From Pseudocercospora fijiensis CIRAD86 (lineage: Eukaryota > Ascomycota > Dothideomycetes > Mycosphaerellales > Mycosphaerellaceae): a DNA stretch of 64,000 bases. The position numbers were made by a program, and so were the translations under genes. The notes beneath the pieces are model-generated. The model had not been told where the DNA came from. It did not search any database and worked only from the letters and a program-made list of their open reading frames with translations. Position 1 is the stretch's first letter. Every line of letters begins with the position of its first letter. The stretch covers positions 530,140-594,139 of the forward strand of contig NW_006921547.1 in NCBI RefSeq assembly GCF_000340215.1, given 5' to 3'. Shown in pieces: positions 22,560-31,439 of this stretch.

Positions 22560-25500
22560 ACAAAACTTTAAAATATACCGACCGATATTATATATAGACT
22601 AGGCGCTATACTAGGAAGGGTAATAACGAGACGATAGTCGAAATAGTCTAGTATCCGAACGAGATTGCGATAACGTTAAAAGGAGGTTATATACTCGCTT
22701 TCGAGCCTATCGAGTACTAGACGATAATTAGGGCTAGATTTATCCTCTCCGAATTCTAGTAGTAGGAATTTATTATAGGGTACTACTACCTAGCCCTTAC
22801 CTTTACGGAGTCTAAGTAGAAGGTTATTCGGAGATATAAGAATATCGAGTATTAACCCGGATATCTTCGAAAGGGCTAGCTAAGCGTATCTTTAGAACCC
22901 CGAGTATACCGAGTAGTTTAATTAATAGGTCTATAAGATTTAGTTCCCTTTATATTTGCGTTCGAAGGACTATAAACTACGGAAGTACTTAATACGATAG
23001 GGTAGTAAGGAGCGAACGGATATATTCTAGAAGTTGTTTACGGAGGGGATATTATACCGTTATACCACTTCTCGACTTAAAGGTTAACTAGTAATTGTCT
23101 ATAACTTCTACGGTTTAATCTTAAAATACCCTAAACTAGTAGATAGGAACTTATCGCCTACTAACTATCTCTATTATAAACGGTATCGGGAATCTTAAGG
23201 AGAGATAAGGGTTAATATAGATAGAGCGTTCTAGAAAGAGGTACGTCTTCTAAAATGCCGGCTATAGCTACTAGCTATAGCTACCGGCTACTTTAATTAA
23301 CCGTATAGATCTAGCTAATTATTATAGGCTACGCTTAAAGAAGCTTAAGGATTAAAGGGGACCGATTTCTCCCCCGAAGACTTTAAGTAACTAGTAAACG
23401 AAATACTAGCTATAAATAGTCTTCCGGAAGACTTCTACGAAAGGGAGTCTATATAGAAGATATACCTATATCTTATAAACTCCCCCCCCCCCTATTTCTC
23501 GGCGCGATAATATAGCGTACTATATTCGAAAAGAATAAAAAGGCTACGTTAAACGATATTCGGGAGATCCTCCGTAATACTCGCTAAGTAGCTATTACTA
23601 TTAATAGCTAGTTAAGCCGGATTATAAGGGCCTCCTTCCTCTCGATTATACTATACTTTATTAATTCGGATTAGAAACTCTAGGAACTTATAATCAGATT
23701 CCCTAAAATTCTAGGTTCCTATACTAGTAAGTATATAGCGAAGCTTGTCTCTACGGTAATAGATAGGGTTAGCGTAATAACGAAAGTAATCTCGATTACT
23801 ACGGACAACGCTAGTGATAATCGAATATTATATAAGGCGTTATATATACAATTTACTTATATATATCTTTAAGATTACTAATCGTATCGATAGGGTCGAG
23901 TACGGAGAGGAGATTATAAGGTCTATAATCTAGCTTAATGTTCTAAATGTTAAGCTCGCTACGATTCCGGATACGTACGATAATACGTACGATAATAACA
24001 ATAGGGAGGAGCCTAGTAATAGCCCTAGCCCTATTAAATCGGAGCCGACGTCGCTACTAGTTATATACCTATAGAAGTTTCCCTACCTCGCTTATATAGT
24101 TTAAATCGCGATCCGAGCCCTCTTTAAGACGCTTAAAATTATACTATCGAACGATAACTAATAGAAGATCCTAGATAAGGATAAAGCAAAGTCGAAAGTC
24201 GAGAGACTCGTTATAGTAATAAGACGGGATAAGGTAGAGGGCCTCGCTCTCGTTTTATATAAGGTATAACTTTTATCTATAGCCTGCAACCTAGTATAGT
24301 TCTAACTCTTTTTCTCTAGCTTCGTCGTGTAGTAATATATACGAACTCGAGCTTATAGAAATATAACCGATTCGAGGCTATTTAAAAGAACCTAATCGAG
24401 CGCCTAAAAACTAATACCTAGAATATCGTATAGAATAAGCGATAGTAAAAGCGGCCTCCTTAGTGCCTACTCTGTTTTACCTAAGACGTAAAGACCTAGT
24501 TCGATTCGACTTTCTATATAGTTACGAGGGGATATACGTTATATACCGCTTTCGAGATCTATTAGAGTTCCGAGGATATTAAGTAGCTCGGGCTTACCGC
24601 CGCCGAATAGCGCTAAGTAGAGTATCTCGTAGATATTAGCAAGTATTACGCGAGGGTTGCTACTATAATTATAAGAACCTAAGGACCGACGATCTACCTT
24701 ATCTTTATATACTATAACTAGCTCTTTAACGAGCTCGACGAAACCGTAGCTAAGCTAGCTAAGAAGAGCGTTCCCTAGAAAGTAGCTATAACAAAAGCTA
24801 TAGACACCTCCTATACTAAGTTATATAAATATTATAGTACTACCTTTTAGTCGTTCGGGGATATCTATAGCGTTACGTACTTGCCTAACCCGGTAGAAAA
24901 GGATATATACTAGTAGAAGCCGGAATAGAAGCCTAAGTATTACTAGACTATTCTAGAAAAGATATTCTATAAGCGTCGGAAAGAAACTAGTGTAAATATA
25001 GCTCCTATAAAGAAAAAGAAGGCTAAGAAGGCTCCGATATTATACCTATTTTATAGGTAGGAAGTAGAGGTAGAAAAGAAAGCAACTACTAAAGTAAATA
25101 AAGAAGAGTTCGATCTCTATCGGCGCGTAAGTAAGTACTAAACCCGTAGGCTCGGAAAGAGGGCTAATAATCTCTAGATCTTACTAGTTCTCTAGACTAA
25201 TTCGGAGACGATATTCTCGCTATATAGTAGCGGTTAGAGCCTAAGTTTCTAACGATAGCGTCGGTCGCTCGGAACGTCCTCGCTATACTAAGCGTAGGTA
25301 TAGGCTATAAGAGGTCTTTTAGTATCGCTCGTTACTAGGGCCGCTTTAATCGCATATACTCGCCTACTATCTTCGAATCTATTATAGTATTCCGATACTA
25401 TCTCCTCTTACAGAGCCGCTAAGGTAGGATACTAAAGATAATACTAAAGGACTTAATTAAGGAATTAGAAAACCTTAAGATCGAAGAAACCTAGTAACGC

Positions 25501-25590
25501 GAAGAGAATACGAAATTTAGTCTAAGCGAAACCTTTATTAGCGATAACGAAGAGGAGGAGGGCGGAGGTAGAAGGCGATACTAGATCGAG
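22560..25590 (+). pseudogene. hAT-family DNA transposase, RIP-killed
   Basis: In type, this cuts and pastes a DNA transposon using an RNase H-like catalytic core. From about 23640 the plus-strand frame reads LYFINSD-KL, FPKILGSYTSKYIAKLVSTV and SITTDNASDNRIL (about 23790-23830), the first-Asp region of hAT transposases. Around 24480-24560 it reads FDSTFYIVTRGYTLYTAFEI, and at about 25250-25420 FLTIASVARNVLAI, RSFSIARYQGRFNR and TIFESIIVFRYYLLL, the C-terminal dimerisation region. The tail is acidic (DNEEEEGGG). The N-terminus (22560-23480) is not resolved, and no zinc-finger BED domain is clear. TAG codons interrupt throughout. Confidence 0.8.
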
Positions 25591-25630
25591 AAGCGGAAGC
25601 TTATATAGGCTTAGAGTAGCTTTAAGGAGA

Positions 25631-25845
25631 CGAAGCGTTTATATAGAAAGTAATATAGCTAGTATATATAGCTAGCGTAGATAGCTAGCGTATATCCCTA
25701 ATACATTTCGAATTATTAAATAGACTAGTTACTATAGTAGCGAAGCGCTTACGTAGAAGGTAATATAGCCGGCGTATATAGCCGGTATATAACCCTAATA
25801 TATTTCGAATTCCTAAAAAGACTAGTTGCTATAGTAACCTACCCC
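25631..25845. repeat. Tandem duplication of an about 105-bp unit
   Basis: 25631-25740 and 25741-25845 share CGAAGCG at their starts, GTAATATAGC, CCCTAATA.ATTTCGAATT and AGACTAGTT.CTATAGTA. The units contain ATAGCCGG or ATAGCTAG motifs. It follows the transposase and may be subterminal sequence of the hAT element. Confidence 0.7.
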
Positions 25846-26219
25846 GCGTACCTACTAACTATTTCTAATTCTCTATTCGCTCTTCCTCTCCTTCTTCCCT
25901 TTCCCTATATTCTTAAAGATAAATATACCTTAAGGATTCGGCTCTTCGGGCCTTACTAAGTCGGCTACTTTCCCTTCCTTTAGCGACTATCCTATATACG
26001 AATCTAATAAGGACCTACTAAGACGGTTTAATAGAAGACTATTTAATCTAGAAGGCAAGAAGTATAAATATCGCTTTACGATTATAGGCTTATTAATTTT
26101 CTAGGTCCTAGCGATATACCCTTATAGCCCGAATACGTATAAAGATACCTTTAGAGTCTAAAGGGCAAGGGTAAAGCAAGCTAAGTCTAGGAGGACCGTA
26201 GCGAGAACGAGATATCGAA

Positions 26220-26717
26220 AGAGTAAGACTATCCGTAGTATATATAAAGGAAGGGGATTCCTCGGAAAATAGTACCGAAAAACAAGAAGGCTTTAGACAG
26301 ACAGGAGAAGGCTAAAGCAGCTAAAAAGAGTAGGTAGACGAAGACTATTACGAAGAAAAGTTATTCTTCTATTAAAAAAAGGGTAAAAGGTAGGACTTAA
26401 CGATAAAGAAGCGGCGCTTTAAACTAGGTACTATTACCCTTTACTAGATCCGGCTATTCTAAGGCAAAAGAGGGACCGAGCGTTTAATCCCTAAGACTCC
26501 CTTTTAGCGACTCGTCCGAGAAATTATATTGGATTTTTAGTCTAGTATACGATTTACGGCTAAGGCGATTAGTACTCTTTAGGAAGCTACGGAGGCATTT
26601 CTCGTAACCGAGTTTAAGCTTTTGAACCTCCTTGCTATCTATACGAAGCGCGTTACTCTTTAATATAAGGATATATAGCTTCTAGCTAAACTTCGGCGTC
26701 GGTTTATAGTAGATTAA
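26220..26717 (+). pseudogene. Divergent histone H3-like gene (third copy, CENP-A-like)
   Basis: The core runs 26403-26717 in one frame: KKRRFKLGTITLY-IRLF, ERLIPKTPF-RLVREIILDF, SSIRFTAKAISTL-EATEAF, LVTEFKLLNLLAIYTKRVTL and YKDI-LLAKLRRR, where dashes are TAG or TAA. It matches H3 helix by helix: RxKPGT, LVREI, the TL-EATEAFL alpha-2 helix and AIxxKRVTL. The RRFKPGT-like start and EATEAFLV helix resemble centromeric H3 variants more than canonical H3, but loop 1 has no insertion, so the assignment is tentative. Upstream, a very Lys-rich tail (KIVPKNKKALDR, KAKAAKKSR-TKTITKKS at about 26265-26360) lies in a frame offset by one from the core, implying an indel or a lost splice; the core frame itself is acidic there. 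It is distinct from the paired copies in the arms. Confidence 0.78.
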
Positions 26718-27430
26718 TTAGAATTTATATTCCGTCGTTAGATTAACCTAGGAGGAGGCTAATTTGGTATCCTTTTACGAGGTGTAGGTACCGGCTATAT
26801 TTCTAATTTTATCTCCGCGCCGTACCTAAATATAAGATACGAAGTAAAAGCCTAGCGCCCTATATTTACTCGGCTATTATAGAGACGAGCTATATTTAGA
26901 TTAGTTTCTTTATATATCGCGACCTAGCGATAGTAAGCGAAAGGGCGATAGAACGTTTATAATACGTCTCTATTTAGACCTAAAATATAAAGGTCCTAAG
27001 GAGCCCTAGTATCCTAACTATAAGGAGATTCTTTAGTATTAGTACTTTAATACTCTATACTACGAGGCAGATAGTAAGTCTACGTGAGAGAAACTTTAAC
27101 GAGAGATTCTCTATAATACGTAGCGCTATTATATAGCTCTAGAAACGTACTAAGTCCGGCAACTCGAAGAAGAAGTAAGACGGCGACCGAGAAGGAGATC
27201 GATAGTATATTAGTAGAGTCGAGGTCTTATAAGCGAAGCACGAGATAATATAGGCTCTTAGTCGCTTAGAGTAACGTACTATATAAATAACTAGGCGTAC
27301 TACTCTTATTTACTTACGGCCTATACCCTAGGATACTCTTCTCGTACTTCTTATATACTTTTCTAATACCTTACCTACAAGCGCTCCGCTATAACTAAGT
27401 AAATATAAGCTATAGGATTTCCGCTAGGTA
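26718..27430 (+). pseudogene. Unrecognised frame with a coiled-coil stretch
   Basis: Downstream of the third H3-like gene, about 27036-27215 on the plus strand reads YFNTLYYEADSKST-EKL, REILYNT-RYYIALET and VRQLEEEVRRRPRRRSI, a charged helical stretch ending in a basic patch. Upstream (26760-27000) is decayed. No family is recognised; it may be part of a transposon-borne gene. Confidence 0.35.
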
Positions 27431-27759
27431 CCTTAGCCTCTAAGATAGGGCGGAGTTAAACTTAGAGCGATAGCTAGCACTCGTAGCCGGTATATAGAGA
27501 CGGTAGTAGGCCTCTTCCTACTAAATAGCTAGCTTAATTAGTATAGCCTACTATAGTATAAATATTTCTTATATTTCCTAGTAATAGGCCTAGGTTACTT
27601 ATAAGATTACTATAGCTACTAAGGGAATTACTAAAGAATATCTATACTATAGTAGTATACTATTATTACGCCAACTATTTATTAAAAGGAGGCTTTCGCC
27701 TATTACTATACTAGCTATAGGTGCCGGCTATATTTCAAAGTTTGCCGTACCTGCCTTTT

Positions 27760-27984
27760 TTAGCCGTACCTACCCTTTTTAGCTATACCTACCTTCTTTC
27801 CTTGCTCTAACGTTACTATAATATAGGCTTGCGCGACGCTTACTCTATTACCTAGCGATTCCGCGATACTATCTCTCTCGCTATATATAACCTTCGTATC
27901 GATACCTATATCTCTATACTCTATATCTACTACCTCCGTAATACTCTCGCTCCGCGCGCGCCTTCGTATACCTTTATAACGCAC
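27760..27984 (-). CDS. Short basic frame divergent from right H3-like gene
   Basis: This is an uninterrupted 74-codon frame starting at GTG, one of the few stop-free stretches in the window. Product: RYKGIRRRARSES, EVVDIEYRDIGI, YSERDSIAESLGNR, YIIVTLEQGKKVG and a KKGRYG end built from an about 18-bp tandem repeat that continues past the stop. The left arm keeps the same frame with conservative changes, which favours coding. Against it, only 27 bp separate its start from the H3-like start at 28012, so it may be conserved promoter sequence. No family is recognised. Confidence 0.4.
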   Translation of the reverse strand: MRYKGIRRRARSESITEVVDIEYRDIGIDTKVIYSERDSIAESLGNRVSVAQAYIIVTLEQGKKVGIAKKGRYG

Positions 27985-28275
27985 TTTTTTATTAATTCGA
28001 CGACTTTTATAATACCGAGTCTACTTAACTAAGTTACGACGCCTCGTAAGAAGAGACCTACTACTTCTACGGGTTATAATAAGACCGGAAGTAGTAGAAC
28101 GAGTATCGTATATTAACGTAAGAAGGCTACTACTACTACCGCTAGCTCTAGTACTAGAAAGAGCGTCGCGGTAAGGCTCCGCGTAAGACGAAGACTAAGG
28201 CTCTACGTAAGACGACGTCTAGCGCTTCTACTACTAGTAGTAATAATCGTACGAAGCGTCGATAGCGCCTAGGAA

Positions 28276-28342
28276 GTAAGTCCTATCTATAGCCGCTAGC
28301 GTAGCCGGCAATCTTACTGTTTTCTTACTAATCCTTCTTAAG
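28276..28342 (+). other. Intron 1 of right H3-like gene
   Basis: Donor GTAAGT, branch site TTACTAAT, acceptor TTAAG, 67 bp, phase 1. Removing it joins GGA-A to CC-GTA and restores the G-T-V order of the H3 RPGTVALREIR segment, strong support for the intron and for the gene. Confidence 0.82.
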
Positions 28343-28526
28343 CCGTAGACCTTCGTTAGATTCGGATATATTAGAAGGACGCTAGACTCCTAATCCGTAA
28401 CGCTCCTTTCTAACGACTTGTTCGCGAAAATACCTAGTATATTATACGAGACTATCGCTTCTAAGCCTCCGTAATAGACGCCCTTTAAGAGGCTTTAGAA
28501 GCCTACCTAGTTCGTATCTTCGAATA

Positions 28527-28573
28527 TATATTTCTCTTCTACCTCTTTTCGAACTATGCTAATACTATTTTAG
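28527..28573 (+). other. Intron 2 of right H3-like gene
   Basis: About 47 bp between the end of the FE(D) alpha-2 segment and the NLIAIYAKR segment, with GCTAATAC as a branch-like site and TTTTAG as acceptor. The donor is mutated (a GTATTT-type donor is inferred), so the exact left edge is uncertain. Confidence 0.6.
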
Positions 28574-28870
28574 CGGTTAACCTTATAGCTATCTACGCGA
28601 AGCGTATTACGATTATAGATAAGGATTTTAAAGCCCTCGATTAGATTCTTAAAGGCTAGAATGTCTATATTCGAGATAGTACTAGGTAGGATAGATATTC
28701 TAGTAGGAAGGATATTCTTAGTATTATCTATAACCGTTTCTAGATACGAAATACGCCGCTTCTATACGGCGCTATATACGGCGCTCTAAATACTCTCTAA
28801 GTATATATATATAGTATAGTATACTTTATTAGCCGTACGGAATAGAAGTCTTCGAAAATCCCGTTAGTAC

Positions 28871-29100
28871 TAAGAAGTAAAAAGGCCGGCTACGCTACCG
28901 GCTACTCTGCCGGCTACGCTACTAGCTACGCTACTAGATCTTTTAAAGAGGTATTATAGTTGATTTGTATTAGTTTAGATTTTTATAAAAAGAAAATAGG
29001 GAAAAAGGAGGAAGGTTAAAGAACGTAATACTTATAGTTATAGGTATTATCCCTATTTTCTAGACTATATTATATACCTGCCTTTGTAACTCTACCTAAT
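28871..29100. repeat. CCGGCTACGCTA motif cluster
   Basis: 28890-28945 holds four near-copies of a 10-12 bp CCGGCTACGCTA unit. The same motif lies at 19280-19310 in H3-like intron 1 and singly at 37681-37695. The remainder up to the LINE start is AT-rich with no gene seen. Confidence 0.6.
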
Positions 29101-29229
29101 ACTCTCTCTAAAGATCCTTATACTCTACCGAAAACACAACATTAAGTACGAAGTTACCTATATACTTCTAAAACATTGTCTATTATATCCGCTATAGTCT
29201 ATTTAGTTATTTAGTACGCGCGCTACTAC

Positions 29230-31100
29230 GCTATCCCGCGCGATACCGCTAAAATCGAGTAAATAGCCTATAATCGGCAAAACGTCCTAATACGTATTAG
29301 TATACGCTACCTACCTCCTATCGGAGCTTAAATCGCTATAGTCTTACGCGATATCTAGCTAATCCCCTAAGGCTGTCCTATAGCAAATCTTTTAGTAGTT
29401 CTTAGAGTCTATTAAGGCTTACGTCGACGCGTTACGTATATAGGAAGACAAGTACGAAAATCTATCTAAAAGCATTAGCGACATCGCCGTCTCTACTAAA
29501 CAAACCTATCTTATAGTCTCTAAGATAAGAACGAAACTAGGGGCCGCTCCCGCGGTCCCTCGAATATAGACCTATACCGCCGCCGCCTCTACCTACCCCC
29601 CTACCCCTATCCCGCTACTAGCCTCTATCTAGGCTCGAAATAGAATAGGAGTAGCTCGAATCGACCGATAGGAGCTATACGAGATTAAAATTAAGATAGG
29701 GGACCCCTAGGAAGTAGCGGTACTACGCAAACAGTCGACTCTAGAACTTAGTATAGTTAATACTATTAATAATACGATATTCTAATCGGGAAAGTTTATA
29801 AACGGTATACTAACTATCGCGCCGGGTAAGTACAGATAGATTAATAGCGCGAAAATCCTTTAAAGTAGAGATATAGTGCTTATAATAGTAAGCGGTTTAG
29901 TCGCTAAGCGCCTTACGAAGCTCGCGGTAGAATAGTAAGACTACTTAGGCGAAAAGGCGACCGTAATCTAGCCGGAATACGGAGTTATAATATAGGCAGT
30001 TAGAATAGCTAACTAGATACTAAAGGGTTCTAAACGAGGGATCGGATTAGATATAGAGAAACGACAACTCCGAATTAGGAACTTTAATATCCTAGGTACC
30101 GACGTTACCTAGATTAGTTAGCTTACGGTCCCGTAGAAGCAAAAAACTATAGGATCGCTAGTTATTAAATTCTCTACTATAGAAGGAGCAAACGCTACGC
30201 TAGCGGCCGGTAGACTCGTCTAGCAAGGACGTAGCTATAGAGTAATTAAGTACGATTACGAGTACCGGGTTACGTAATGCTAGGTTTGTAAATTATACGG
30301 TTACATTATACGCTACTACTATAAGCTATTCGCCTACGGATAGTGTAGTAAGAAGGCTATAGAATAAGACCTAAGAACGCCGCTATACTCCGAACGAGAG
30401 TGTTTAGTAGTATAACTAGAGGGAAAGTAGAAATATACCCTATACTACGGTCTATATAGCGCGTAGTCCTCTAAGTGCAAGTAGCGCAAAGCAGAGATAT
30501 AGCGCATTACTTAAGCAAAGGAAAAGGTAAAGAGTAACCCGTTCTACCTAGAAACGGTAAAGGATATTACTCTAGAACCGTTAGCTATCGACGATTAAAC
30601 CTCTACCGCTACGGCCGAGAAGTAGAAGAGGACTCCCGCTTCCCGTAAAGCTACCGGTATACGCCCTCCTACTTAAGTAAAGGAAGGCAACGATATAGCG
30701 GCTAACGATCGGTTAAAGGAGGCTCCCGGCAAAGAGCCTACTCCGAACCCTAAGACCTATTAATCCCCGTAGGTCGTTATACCGTAAACGAGAGATACGA
30801 ACGTATAACCGTACTCCTAAAGCACTACTATAGATACTACCGCTAATAATACCGTACTACCTCTAGGAGCGCCTACCGTAGAAATGCCTATAGTCCCTCT
30901 AAGAGCGCCTACCGTAGGAAGCGAAGAGTAAGGCGATAGGTTTACGGTAGTTAAATATCGTAGGAAGAGAGGCCCGGGCTCGTTACTAGGCAGCCCTTAT
31001 AAGAAATCGACTAAGAAGAGACCCTCTACGACTACTAGAGGCCCTCTAACCGAAAGAAGCGTAAACGCGAGAAAGATACTATAGATAGTATTACGACAGA
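29230..31100 (+). pseudogene. LINE2 ORF1, Gag-like
   Basis: In type, this is an RNA-binding chaperone of the LINE particle. From about 29820 the frame reads SGLVAKRLTKLAVE, KATVI-PEYGVII and RNFNILGTDVT-IS-LTV, followed at about 30280-30480 by a knuckle cluster (VCKLYGYIIRYYYKLFAYG, then EREC and a KCK end) in which several Cys/His read as Tyr. After it comes a low-complexity Pro/Lys/Thr-rich tail (30600-31080). The frame is interrupted by TAG/TAA. The start is uncertain. Confidence 0.65.
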
Positions 31101-31439
31101 TCGACTTTAAGATAGGTAGAGTAGTTAGGCTATAGCCTAAGCTAAAGACGAGCCGATAGGATACTACGGAAGAAGATAAAGAAAATACCTCTCCTAAGGA
31201 CGTAGCGGAGGAGGAGCTTACGTAGCACTAGCTAAGTAACGACTAGGATATCGATATAGAGATAAGTAGAGATAGCTCCGAATCTAATATCTCTAGTAAC
31301 TCGGGAAGTAGAAGCGGCCGACGAAAGCCGGGGGGATATATAGCAATATACGACCTAGGTAAGAAGCCGAGAGCCTCGTAACGTAAGCGTATATAGAGTC
31401 TACTAGGCACTTATACCTAATATAAGTAGCGATCCGGAA

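Larger units (their letters stand above)
28012..28659 (+). pseudogene. Histone H3-like gene, right copy
   Basis: The inferred start is ATA (ATG by RIP) reading PSLLNQ-type sequence with a TAA for Gln. The Lys/Thr/Ser-rich tail has a duplicated LRKT-type block and a one-base frameshift relative to the left copy. After RR-RLG, a 67-bp intron (28276-28342) splits the Thr of RPGT. The core follows: VDLR-IRIY-KDARLLIRNA, PF-RLVRE, ASVIDAL-EALEAYLVRIFE, a second intron of about 47 bp (near 28527-28573), then NLIAIYAKRITIIDKDFKAL, D-ILKG and stop at 28657. This is the H3 fold end to end, with the FED-N-AIHAKR-TI junction recognisable. It is inactivated by TAG/TAA codons and the frameshift. The relation to CENP-A is possible but unproven. 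Confidence 0.87.
27440..28870 (-). repeat. Right arm of the large inverted repeat
   Basis: This is the inverted counterpart of 18735-20560. Order from outside in: H3-like gene (reading inward-to-outward on the plus strand), short divergent frame, then conserved non-coding sequence to about 27440. It lacks the equivalent of 19960-20400. Confidence 0.8.

Noticed and set aside
23481..23492. Run of 11 C as a possible regulatory or slippage site
   Set aside because: A single homopolymer in a decayed stretch with no context to support a role.
22560..25590. Giant Starship-type element with a tyrosine recombinase captain
   Set aside because: The transposase motifs are those of hAT (ITTDNAS region, C-terminal dimerisation block); no tyrosine recombinase motif was seen in the window.
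28890..28945. CRISPR-like array of short repeats
   Set aside because: Units are 10-12 bp with almost no spacer and the genome is fungal; this is a short tandem repeat.
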